From an uncultured Eubacteriales bacterium (GTDB taxonomy: Bacteria; Bacillota; Clostridia; Oscillospirales; CAG-272), in the NCBI GenBank assembly GCA_934503195.1, contig CAKSVM010000043.1, forward strand, positions 1-27,068: a stretch of DNA of 27,068 bases. Direction: 5' to 3'. Below the pieces are notes generated by a model, which was given only the letters and a program-made list of their open reading frames with translations, was not told the origin of the DNA and did no database searches. Positions 17,023 to 23,597 of this stretch are shown here, piece after piece (position 1 is the stretch's first letter; each line of letters opens with the position of its first letter). The translations under genes were made by a program, and so were the position numbers.

Positions 17023-17151
17023 CGTGAAGAGGAGCTGCGCGGGCGGCTTGCTGCGGTTTATGGGAACTTAATTCCCCTTGCGTCATTTTGCCGGACTCAC
17101 CGCCGCGAAATTACGCGAATCGTAACAGTCTGTGAATTTTCACATTGCGTC

Positions 17152-17180
17152 TTGACAGATCGCGGAAGGTGTGCTATAAT
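17152..17180 (+). promoter_or_regulatory. Perfect promoter of the chelatase/importer operon
   Basis: TTGACA (17152-17157) and TATAAT (17175-17180) with a 17-base spacer. The predicted start point (about 17187) coincides with the first base of a dyad operator, implying a strong promoter held off by a repressor. Confidence 0.82.
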
Positions 17181-17186
17181 ATTCAT

Positions 17187-17202
17187 GTTAGCAAGTGCTA
17201 AC
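17187..17202 (+). promoter_or_regulatory. Dyad operator at the transcription start
   Basis: GTTAGCA-AG-TGCTAAC is a perfect inverted repeat with 7-base arms placed at +1 of the promoter. The half-site GTTAGC resembles the core of DtxR/IdeR-type iron boxes (GTTAGSCTAAC). Given the metal-related genes downstream, an iron-dependent DtxR-family repressor is my best guess, but the regulator is not in the window. Confidence 0.6.
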
Positions 17203-17231
17203 CAAGAAAAAGCAAAAAGGAAAACTGTGAA

Positions 17232-18002
17232 ATGAAAAAAGCCATTCTGTCGGTCAGCTACGGCTCGTCCGACAAAGCACAGATCGAAAGCACGATATCA
17301 CGTGTCGAGGATCAGTACCGCCGCGAATTTCCCGAAGCCGTGATCTTCCGCGCGTTCACGTCAAGGCACGTCATAGGCTCGCTCGGAAAGGCCGGAATCC
17401 ATGTCGATACCGTTCCGGAGGCTCTGGATCGGATTAAGGATGCCGGATTTGACGAGGTGTACATTCAGCCGACCCACATATTGAGCGGCGGCGAATATGA
17501 CGTCATCTCCGATTCCGCGGGGGCGCGCACCGATGAATTCGACGTGATCCGCGTCGGAAAGCCGCTTCTCGACTCAGAGGCGGACAATGAGTTCATCTGT
17601 AATTTTTTTGAGTATGAGTTAGCTTCGGCTAATCACGCGATTCTGCTCATGGGACACGGCTCGGCGCATTCCGACAACATAAAGTACGCAAAGCTTCAGG
17701 AGACGGCGAAGCGGCTCGGATACCGCGATATCTTCATAATGACGCTTGAGGCGGAGCCGTCGGTTCAGGACGTGATCCCGATGATCCGCGAGGCGGGATA
17801 TGACAAAATTTTCCTGACGCCGCTTCTCTTCGGTGCGGCCGGACACGCAAGACGCGACATGGCGGGGGATGAGCCGGGAAGCGTGGCGTCGGTTCTCCGC
17901 TCAGAGGGATTTGAGGTGGAATGCCTTGTGAAGGGACTCGGGGAATACGACGAGTTCGCGAAGCTCTACGCGGAGCATCTGCGCCGCGCGGTCGAAGGAT
18001 GA
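17232..18002 (+). CDS. cbiK: CbiK-type sirohydrochlorin cobaltochelatase / tetrapyrrole chelatase
   Basis: A 256-residue class II chelatase with no signal peptide. It inserts (or could remove) a divalent metal in a tetrapyrrole. The active-site pattern His142 (MGHGS), Glu173 (TLEAEPS) and His205 (GHARRDMAGD) matches, in order and spacing, the metal-binding His/Glu/His set of Desulfovibrio CbiK; PTHILSGGEYD carries a further conserved Glu88. The start at ATG 17232 has AAAGGA (17216-17221). It is the first gene of an operon with a flavodoxin and a FecCD-type importer. No corrin-ring biosynthesis gene is in the window, which is unusual for a cobalt chelatase acting in vitamin B12 synthesis and leaves room for a role on imported haem or another porphyrin. 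That role is inference. Confidence 0.88.
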   Translation: MKKAILSVSYGSSDKAQIESTISRVEDQYRREFPEAVIFRAFTSRHVIGSLGKAGIHVDTVPEALDRIKDAGFDEVYIQPTHILSGGEYDVISDSAGARTDEFDVIRVGKPLLDSEADNEFICNFFEYELASANHAILLMGHGSAHSDNIKYAKLQETAKRLGYRDIFIMTLEAEPSVQDVIPMIREAGYDKIFLTPLLFGAAGHARRDMAGDEPGSVASVLRSEGFEVECLVKGLGEYDEFAKLYAEHLRRAVEG

Positions 18003-18016
18003 GAAAGGAACGCAAA

Positions 18017-18574
18017 ATGGGAAAAACCGTAATAATCTTTTCAACCATAACCGGAAACGCTTTCAGACTCGCCGAGGCGGCGGCTGAGGTGATCCCCGAT
18101 CACGCGGGGCCGTACAATATCCGCTACGTGAACGACGAGGTTATAGATACCTTTGATACCTTCGTCCTCACCTACTGGTGCGACAAGGGAAGCGCGGATC
18201 CCGACACGATTGAGCTTATCGGAAGGCTTCACGGAAAGAAGCTGATTGTCATCGGCTCGCTCGGCGTCGAACCCGACACAAAGCACGGAAAGGATGTCTT
18301 CGCCAGAGTTTCGGCTCTCGCGTCGGCCGAAAATACTCTCCTGGGGCATTATCTCTGTCAGGGCGCGATAGACCTCGCCCGCACCGGGAAAAAGCTCCGT
18401 GAGGGTAAGATATCCCCCGAACGCTATGAGCGTCAGAAGCTCTCGCAGGGTCATCCCGACGCCGCCGACCTTGAAAACTGCCGCGCGGCCGTGCGGAAAT
18501 TCATGTCCGGCGCGGAGAATGAGAGTTCGTCTGTCAGCTGCATGAATTCACCGGGAGTGTCCGAAAACAGATGA
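18017..18574 (+). CDS. Flavodoxin-family protein
   Basis: A 185-residue soluble protein. Its N-terminus VIIFSTITGNAFRLAEA contains the T-x-T-G-N phosphate-binding loop of flavodoxins. The next conserved stretch (LTYWCDKGSADPD) and IVIGSLGVEPD fit the flavin-binding fold. It would carry electrons via FMN. I chose ATG 18017, 14 bases after the chelatase stop, with AAAGGA (18004-18009) as ribosome site; the open frame extends upstream inside the chelatase gene but lacks a better start. Its stop overlaps the permease start by four bases. Similar small flavodoxins accompany anaerobic tetrapyrrole enzymes (for instance bilirubin reductase BilR with BilS), supporting a redox step on a tetrapyrrole here. 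The exact substrate is unknown. Confidence 0.82.
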   Translation: MGKTVIIFSTITGNAFRLAEAAAEVIPDHAGPYNIRYVNDEVIDTFDTFVLTYWCDKGSADPDTIELIGRLHGKKLIVIGSLGVEPDTKHGKDVFARVSALASAENTLLGHYLCQGAIDLARTGKKLREGKISPERYERQKLSQGHPDAADLENCRAAVRKFMSGAENESSSVSCMNSPGVSENR

Positions 18575-19572
18575 CCGGGATGAAAAAGCATATCCGTGGG
18601 ATTATCGTTATCACGGTACTCCTCGCGCTGAGTCTTCTCGCGGTCGTGATCTGCGTCGGGATCGGAACGATCGAGTTTTCGCCGGGCGAGGTTATCCGCG
18701 CGATATTCGTCGACGACGGCTCGACGGCAAGACTTATCGTCTGGAACTTAAGATTCCCGCGGATACTGACCGGAGGACTTGTCGGCGTATGTCTCGCGCT
18801 GTCGGGATGCGTTTTGCAGGGAGTCATGCGGAATAATCTCGCGTCGCCGTCGACCATTGGCGTCACGGGAGGCGCGAGCTTTGTCGGATATCTGACGCTC
18901 GTCGCGTTTCCGGCGTATTCGCAGCTTCTTCCGATCGGCTCGATAATCGGCGCGTTTGTGACGACGATGCTGATTTACGCGCTGGCGTATCAGAAGGGAG
19001 TCAGTCCGGTGCGGATGATTTTGTCCGGAATGGCGGTCTCGGCTCTCTTCGGCGCGTTCAACGACATAATAAAGACGCTCTTTGCCGAATCGCTCGGAAA
19101 TGCCTCGGGATTTCTCGTCGGCGGACTGAACGGCTGCGGCTGGAAGAGCTTTCAGATGATTCTCCCGTACGCGCTGTGCGGAATGATAGTCTGTCTCTTC
19201 CTTCCGTCAAAGATGAACATTCTGATGCTCGGCGACGAGACGGCAAACTCGCTCGGACTGCGGACTGAGCTTTTCAGATTCATTCTCATCGCGGTGTCGT
19301 CGCTTCTCTCGGGCGCGGCGATAGCGGCGGTCGGAATGCTGAGCTTTGTCGGACTGATCGTTCCGCACATAGCAAGACTTCTTGTCGGGTCGGATTACAG
19401 ATATCTCTTCCCGGCGTCGACACTTTTAGGCTTTTCGCTGATTGTGATCTGCGACACGATCGGACGCGTGATAATGCCGCCCGGAGAGGTTCCGGTGAGC
19501 ATAATAATCTCGTTCATCGGCGCGCCGTTCTTCCTCTTCCTGCTTCGCTCGCGCGGAAAGGAGGGGAACTGA
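18571..19572 (+). CDS. FecCD-family ABC importer permease
   Basis: A 333-residue integral membrane protein with the expected size and hydrophobic pattern of BtuC/FhuB/HmuU permeases (about ten helices). Family landmarks include the segment LRFPRILTGGLVGVCLALSG, then GVTGGASF and the cytoplasmic loop FVGLIVPHIARLLVGSD that contacts the ATPase, and the C-terminal PGEVPVSIIISFIGAPFFLFLL. It imports iron-siderophore, haem or cobalamin together with the next two gene products. The start at 18571 overlaps the flavodoxin stop (ATGA); a second Met at 18580 is also possible. A single permease gene implies a homodimeric channel. Confidence 0.93.
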   Translation: MTGMKKHIRGIIVITVLLALSLLAVVICVGIGTIEFSPGEVIRAIFVDDGSTARLIVWNLRFPRILTGGLVGVCLALSGCVLQGVMRNNLASPSTIGVTGGASFVGYLTLVAFPAYSQLLPIGSIIGAFVTTMLIYALAYQKGVSPVRMILSGMAVSALFGAFNDIIKTLFAESLGNASGFLVGGLNGCGWKSFQMILPYALCGMIVCLFLPSKMNILMLGDETANSLGLRTELFRFILIAVSSLLSGAAIAAVGMLSFVGLIVPHIARLLVGSDYRYLFPASTLLGFSLIVICDTIGRVIMPPGEVPVSIIISFIGAPFFLFLLRSRGKEGN

Positions 19573-20342
19573 TGTACTTCGGTTTCAGAGACATAACCGT
19601 CGATTACGGAAAGAAAAAGGTTCTCTCAGGGCTTTCGCTCGACGTCCAGAAAGGAAAGATCATGACGCTGATCGGTCAGAACGGCTGCGGAAAATCTACG
19701 CTTCTCAAGGTTATCCCCCGCGCCGTGACGCCGAAGGCGGGCTTCTGCGAGCTTGACGGAAAGCCGATACGCGAATATAAGTCAAAGCTCCTCGCGAAAA
19801 GGATCGCCTACCTCGCGCAGGTACACACCTCGCCGCCCGATATCGACGTGCGCACGCTGGTCTCATACGGCCGCTATCCGCATATGAAGCCGGGGCGCGG
19901 ACTCACAAAGGCCGACGGTGAGATCATCAACAGGGTGATAAGGATGACCGGGCTTGAAAGGCTTTCTGAGCAGCCGCTGTCAACGCTTTCGGGCGGTGAG
20001 AGACAGCGTGCGTGGATCGCGATGACGGTCGCGCAGGAGCCTGAGATCCTTGTCCTCGACGAGCCGACGACCTACCTAGATATCGGCTATCAGATTGAGG
20101 TGCTTGAACTCGTTAAGAATCTGAACCGCACGCTCGGGATCACGATTCTGATGGTGCTTCACGATCTTAATCTCGCGGCGAGGTATTCGGATATCCTCGC
20201 GGCGATAAAGGACGGCGGCGTTCTGGCTATGGGAACCCCGTTTGAGGTGCTGACGGCCGAGAATCTCAAAAAGCTCTTCGGCATCGGCTCTACCGTCACA
20301 AAGGACGCGGCACACGACTGCCCGTTCTTCATTCCGGAATGA
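19572..20342 (+). CDS. FecE/BtuD-type ABC importer ATPase
   Basis: A 256-residue ATPase. Walker A GQNGCGKST starts at residue 35, followed by a Q-loop (YLAQV), the signature LSGGERQR, Walker B ILVLDEP, the D-loop (TYLD) and the H-loop (VLHDLN). All catalytic residues are present. It is typical of iron-chelate, haem and B12 importers. Its ATG shares one base with the permease stop (TGATG), and AAAGGAGGGG precedes it inside the permease gene. Confidence 0.94.
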   Translation: MYFGFRDITVDYGKKKVLSGLSLDVQKGKIMTLIGQNGCGKSTLLKVIPRAVTPKAGFCELDGKPIREYKSKLLAKRIAYLAQVHTSPPDIDVRTLVSYGRYPHMKPGRGLTKADGEIINRVIRMTGLERLSEQPLSTLSGGERQRAWIAMTVAQEPEILVLDEPTTYLDIGYQIEVLELVKNLNRTLGITILMVLHDLNLAARYSDILAAIKDGGVLAMGTPFEVLTAENLKKLFGIGSTVTKDAAHDCPFFIPE

Positions 20343-20412
20343 TTAAAACAATAATGATATCTTACCGCTTTGGCGGATGATATAAATGTTCCATATGAAA
20401 GGAAAATACCAA

Positions 20413-21546
20413 ATGAAAAAACTCATAACCCTGATTCTTTCGGCGAACCTCATGCTCGGGATCGTATCCTGCGGACAGGCCGGAGACGCCGAGGTGACGA
20501 CTCCCGGAACGCCCGAGGTCACGACCTCAGGCGACGCCGAACCCTCGGATGAGACGACAAAGGCTCCCGAAGAAGCCGGCAATACCGCCGCGGCCGACGC
20601 GCTCCGCGCCGAATTCCTGAAAAAGGCGGACGAGGTTGTCGTCAACGACGATTCCGTTACCTTCACCGACGCCTCGGGCAAGGAGAGCGTGACGGTCAAG
20701 AAGAATCCCGAAAACGTCGTCAATCTCTACGCAAGCTTCACGACCCTCTGGTACGAGGCTGGCGGAAAAGTCACCGGACTCATCGGTGGCGACACTTCGG
20801 TCGCACTCTATGAGGAGTACATCGGACGCGATATCACGGCCGATGAGGGAGTGACAACGGTCGCTACTTCGTCCTCCGGAAAGAAGTGGGACACCGAGAC
20901 GATTGTCGCGCTGAATCCCGATCTCATCATCTGCTCGACCGCGATGAGCGGCTATAAGACGATCGAGGCTCCGGCTGAGGCGGCGGGAATTCCGGTGATC
21001 GCGATGAGCTATAATGATTTCTCGGATTACCTTAAGTGGTTCAAGGTCTTCTCGAACCTGACAGGACATCCCGAACTCTGGGATGAGGTCGCGCTGAAGT
21101 CGCTTGACGAGGTTGTCAACGTGTTTCTGTCCTGTCCGACCGAGAATACGCCGAGCGTATTCTGTATGTTCTCGTCGGCCGACACGCTTCAGGCGAACAC
21201 CTCTGGAACCGTGGTGGGCGGAATGATCGACGCGATGAACGCGAAGAACATCGTTGACGCGTGGGACGGCGCGGCGGACGCCGAGAGAGTCGATATCAAC
21301 CTTGAGACTGTCTTCGCGGCGAACCCCGATATAATCCTCGTCCAGTGCCACGCGGGCAGGGAAGACGCCGAGGCACTTGTGGCGAAGCTCTACGGAGACA
21401 ATCCGGTCTGGCAGTCGCTTGACGCGGTGAAGAACGGAAAGGTATTCTATCTCGAAAAGAGCCTCTTCCACAACAAGCCGAACAGCCGCTTCGCGGAGGC
21501 CTATAAGGTACTCGCCGGATATCTTTATCCGGATCTGAATTTCTGA
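20413..21546 (+). CDS. Lipoprotein substrate-binding protein of the iron/tetrapyrrole importer
   Basis: A 377-residue class III binding protein. The signal peptide ends in IVSC with lipidated Cys20, then a Thr/Glu/Ala-rich tether to about residue 60. The first lobe contains VVNLYASFTTLWYEAGG, IGGDTS and ALNPDLIICS. A long helix links it to a second lobe with ANPDIILVQCHAG and the C-terminal FAEAYKVLAGYLYP. This is the TroA/BtuF-like fold used for siderophores, haem and cobalamin. I chose ATG 20413 because AAAGGA lies about 8 bases upstream and the signal peptide then has ordinary length; an in-frame ATG at 20386 is less likely. It is the last gene of the chelatase operon; the 70-base gap before it has no clear terminator. 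Confidence 0.9.
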   Translation: MKKLITLILSANLMLGIVSCGQAGDAEVTTPGTPEVTTSGDAEPSDETTKAPEEAGNTAAADALRAEFLKKADEVVVNDDSVTFTDASGKESVTVKKNPENVVNLYASFTTLWYEAGGKVTGLIGGDTSVALYEEYIGRDITADEGVTTVATSSSGKKWDTETIVALNPDLIICSTAMSGYKTIEAPAEAAGIPVIAMSYNDFSDYLKWFKVFSNLTGHPELWDEVALKSLDEVVNVFLSCPTENTPSVFCMFSSADTLQANTSGTVVGGMIDAMNAKNIVDAWDGAADAERVDINLETVFAANPDIILVQCHAGREDAEALVAKLYGDNPVWQSLDAVKNGKVFYLEKSLFHNKPNSRFAEAYKVLAGYLYPDLNF

Positions 21547-21649
21547 GGATAAGCTGAATAAATGGAGCTTTCAAGCGAAAAGGGCTTGGATTTATGCTCT
21601 TTCTTGCGTGAAAACAGCCTGAAATCAGCGTTTTTCTGACAGCGGCAAA

Positions 21650-21677
21650 GGATCTCCGGGATAATTCCCGGAGATCC
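21650..21677 (+). terminator. 12-bp hairpin without a U tract downstream of the importer operon
   Basis: GGATCTCCGGGA (21650-21661) pairs perfectly with TCCCGGAGATCC (21666-21677) around a TAAT loop, about 100 bases after the binding-protein stop. No T run follows on either side, so it may stabilise the 3' end of the message rather than terminate. I see nothing else in 21547-21742. Confidence 0.45.
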
Positions 21678-21742
21678 GCGCACAATAGACCTGTTCCGGG
21701 GGAGAAAAAACGGATATTTTCAGAGTTTTTTTGCAAAACCCC

Positions 21743-21771
21743 TTGACAAACGCGCGCGGATGTGGTATAAT
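21743..21771 (+). promoter_or_regulatory. Perfect promoter of the tRNA gene
   Basis: TTGACA (21743-21748) and TATAAT (21766-21771) with a 17-base spacer; the mature tRNA begins 21 bases downstream. Confidence 0.9.
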
Positions 21772-21792
21772 ATCAAAGTAGTTAATGGGTAT

Positions 21793-21883
21793 GGAGAAGT
21801 CGCCTAGTTGGTCGAGGGCGCACGATTGGAAATCGTGTAGGCCTTAACGGGTCTCCAGAGTTCGAATCTCTGCTTCTCCGCCA
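21793..21883 (+). tRNA. tRNA-Ser (anticodon GGA)
   Basis: A 91-base class II tRNA. The acceptor stem GGAGAAG pairs with CTTCTCC. The anticodon stem-loop is CACGA-TTGGAAA-TCGTG with anticodon GGA at 21828-21830, reading UCC and UCU. A long variable arm, typical of serine tRNAs, and the T-loop TTCGAAT follow. CCA is encoded (21881-21883). Confidence 0.97.
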
Positions 21884-21913
21884 AAGCACCTGATTTGCGT
21901 CAGGTGCTTTTTT
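21884..21913 (+). terminator. Intrinsic terminator of tRNA-Ser
   Basis: AAGCACCTGA (21884-21893) and TCAGGTGCTT (21900-21909) form a 10-bp stem with a 6-base loop followed by a T run, directly after the CCA end. Confidence 0.92.
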
Positions 21914-21923
21914 GTCTTCCGAA

Positions 21924-21946
21924 AACCCCTGGTTAGACCGGGGGTT
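21924..21946 (+). repeat. Left-end hairpin of the IS200 element
   Basis: AACCCCTGGT (21924-21933) folds back on ACCGGGGGTT (21937-21946) with a TAG loop and one T-G wobble. Subterminal hairpins of this kind are the recognition structures of the TnpA transposase. Confidence 0.65.
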
Positions 21947-21983
21947 CAACCAAGGCTATGCCTATAAGTCTTGAAAAAGTTAG

Positions 21984-22040
21984 CTCCCTTTGATATAATA
22001 AGAGTGCGGCTACCAACTGTACAAAAAATATCAAAGGGAG
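21984..22040 (+). promoter_or_regulatory. RBS-masking stem in the transposase leader
   Basis: CTCCCTTTGATAT (21984-21996) is perfectly complementary to ATATCAAAGGGAG (22028-22040), 13 bp with a 31-base loop. The right arm contains the AGGGAG ribosome site of tnpA (ATG 22052). In IS200 a leader stem-loop of this kind is known to repress transposase translation. Confidence 0.7.
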
Positions 22041-22051
22041 ATCATCACAAA

Positions 22052-22510
22052 ATGAGTGAGGACATACATAGTCTATCACATACGAAGTGGAATTGCAAGT
22101 ACCACGTGGTATTTGCGCCAAAATTTCGGAGAAAAGTATTCTTCGGATAAAAAAGAGCGGAGATAGGTCAGATATTGAGACAACTCTGCGAATGGAAGGA
22201 AGTGAATATAATAAACGCTGAGGTGTGCCCGGATCACATACATATGTTGATCGAGATACCCCCGAAAATGAGCGTATCAGGTTTCATGTGATACTTGAAG
22301 GGAAAAAGCAGCCTGATGATATACGAGAAGTGGGGGAACATGAAGTACAAGTACCGGAACCGTGAATTCTGGTGCCGCGGATACTACGTTGACACAGTTG
22401 GAAAAAACACCAAGGCGATCAGCGAGTACATAAGCAACCAACTCAAGGAGGACGAACTGGGCAACCAGTTAACGTTCGACGACGTCGACCCGTTTACGGG
22501 TGGCAGGTAA
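22052..22510 (+). pseudogene. tnpA: IS200-type transposase TnpA, two nonsense mutations
   Basis: One continuous frame of 152 codons with two internal stops. It begins MSEDIHSLSHTKWNCKYHVV, continues through the HUH motif in CPDHIHMLIEIPP, and has the presumed catalytic Tyr in FWCRGYYVDTVGKN. A TAA at codon 34 (22151-22153) follows VFFG, where relatives usually have Glu; a TGA at codon 80 (22292-22294) follows GFM, where Gly is usual (GFMGYLKGKSS). Each is a single G-to-T change (GAA to TAA, GGA to TGA). No frameshift is present, so inactivation is recent. The intact 3' part still reads as a 71-residue open frame from 22295. Confidence 0.9.
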
Positions 22511-22585
22511 ACTGCCTTCGCGCGTGGTAGACGTATATACGCCTTTTAGGAGTAGCTGGTAGAATAGGGCTTTGCCCGTCTATGA

Positions 22586-22612
22586 ATATCCCCCGGCTTT
22601 GCCGGGGGATAT
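22586..22612 (+). repeat. Right-end hairpin of the IS200 element
   Basis: ATATCCCCCGGC (22586-22597) and GCCGGGGGATAT (22601-22612) form a perfect 12-bp stem with a TTT loop. A smaller hairpin, GGGC-TTT-GCCC (22567-22577), precedes it. This fits the right-end structure of an IS200/IS605 element; the stretch 22511-22670 holds nothing else that I recognise. Confidence 0.65.
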
Positions 22613-22670
22613 TTACTTATATGTATAGCAAAACAGATCACATATGTACAAAAAATAATCAAAATCGTTG

Positions 22671-22699
22671 TAGACAGGAAGCTTCGGACATTGTATAAT
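22671..22699 (+). promoter_or_regulatory. Promoter of the AraC regulator and solute-binding protein
   Basis: TAGACA (22671-22676) and TATAAT (22694-22699) with a 17-base spacer, 11 of 12 consensus bases. It lies just upstream of the AAGGAG ribosome site (22706-22711 region) of the gene at 22721. Confidence 0.65.
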
Positions 22700-22720
22700 A
22701 TATAAAAGGAGATTAAAAAT

Positions 22721-23584
22721 ATGGCCGTATATCTTCTCCATACTTACGAACCCGAGTATTCGCTCGACAATACCAACATACTCATCCAGCACACAGAGAT
22801 ATTCAGGAAGACTCCGAGCTTTCATAATCATGACTACTATGAGATCACACTTGTGGAAGAGGGAAATTCCATCCACTGCGTCAATAGAAAATACGTTCCG
22901 ATGAGCCGCGCGTATCTGACATTTATCCGCCCGGATGACAAGCATTGCTTCCTGTCGTATAAATCCGAAAACTATACGATGTTCAATGTCAGAATGTCAA
23001 AGGAGGTTTATGAGTCGATACGGGATTTCTTAGGCGGCGCGACTGTTCCGCTGGAAACTCCGGAGCTTCCGGTCAGCGTCCGTATCACGGAAGAGGAACT
23101 CAAAAGGTTTTCCGCGAGACTCCGCGAGATAAAGAGTATGCCGACGTCGCCTTTTCGCGGTGCTTGCCTGAAATCGCTCTTCTGCGACGTGTTCATCGAG
23201 CTTCTCCGTGAGCGCGAAACCGGGGCGGAAATGCCCGAATGGCTCTCAGGGCTTCTTGACAGGCTCGCGAAGAGCTTCGCTTCCGAGACCGATCTTAACG
23301 CGCTCGCCAGAGAATCGGGCGTCACGCGCGAGCATATGTGCAGAAGCTTCAGAAAATATCTGAACGCCACGCCGTCGCAGTACATAAACGCGTTAAGGCT
23401 CCAGAACGCCGCGCGACTCCTGACATATTCCGACCGCGATATCATCGAGATCTCGTCGGAGTCGGGCTTCAACAATCTCGGGTATTTCTATCGTCTTTTC
23501 ACCGATTATTTCAAAGTCCCGCCGAACCAGTACCGCGCTCAGATGCGCGAACGCCCGACAAGGTACGCGAAAAGACTATTCTGA
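22721..23584 (+). CDS. AraC-family transcriptional regulator
   Basis: A 287-residue regulator. The N-terminal cupin (about residues 20-130) contains the sensor motif FHNHDYYEITLVEEGN and FIRPDDKHCF, as in sugar-responsive AraC proteins. The C-terminal DNA-binding domain (about 190-285) has two helix-turn-helix units: LNALARESGVTREHMCRSFR and DIIEISSESGFNNLGYFYRLF, ending in PNQYRAQM. It is intact, unlike the AraC remnant at 5209-5487. The solute-binding protein gene starts 13 bases after its stop, so it probably senses the ligand of that protein and controls its own operon. Confidence 0.93.
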   Translation: MAVYLLHTYEPEYSLDNTNILIQHTEIFRKTPSFHNHDYYEITLVEEGNSIHCVNRKYVPMSRAYLTFIRPDDKHCFLSYKSENYTMFNVRMSKEVYESIRDFLGGATVPLETPELPVSVRITEEELKRFSARLREIKSMPTSPFRGACLKSLFCDVFIELLRERETGAEMPEWLSGLLDRLAKSFASETDLNALARESGVTREHMCRSFRKYLNATPSQYINALRLQNAARLLTYSDRDIIEISSESGFNNLGYFYRLFTDYFKVPPNQYRAQMRERPTRYAKRLF

Positions 23585-23597
23585 AAGGAAAAACAAT

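Larger units (their letters stand above)
21921..22615 (+). mobile_element. IS200/IS605-family element (inactive, approximate ends)
   Basis: About 700 bases just downstream of the tRNA-Ser terminator: a subterminal hairpin on the left (21924-21946), an RBS-masking stem, a single HUH transposase gene (broken) and a strong hairpin on the right (22586-22612). This is the organisation of IS200, which has no terminal inverted repeats and no accessory tnpB gene. The exact cleavage sites cannot be placed without another copy or an empty site. Confidence 0.8.

Noticed and set aside
16376..17086. 236-codon minus-strand open frame over the end of exporter 5
   Set aside because: Shadow of the ATPase domain on the opposite strand; it also runs through the terminator hairpin.
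17187..17202. CIRCE heat-shock element (HrcA)
   Set aside because: TTAGCA/TGCTAA arms resemble CIRCE, but CIRCE needs 9-base arms with a 9-base spacer; here the spacer is 2 bases and the downstream genes are not chaperones.
20527..21471. 314-codon minus-strand open frame opposite the importer binding protein
   Set aside because: Antisense shadow of an intact lipoprotein gene, with no recognisable domain and no upstream signals.
22151..22294. Stop-codon reassignment in the transposase
   Set aside because: One stop is TAA and the other TGA, and neighbouring genes use both as real terminators, so simple mutation is the better reading.
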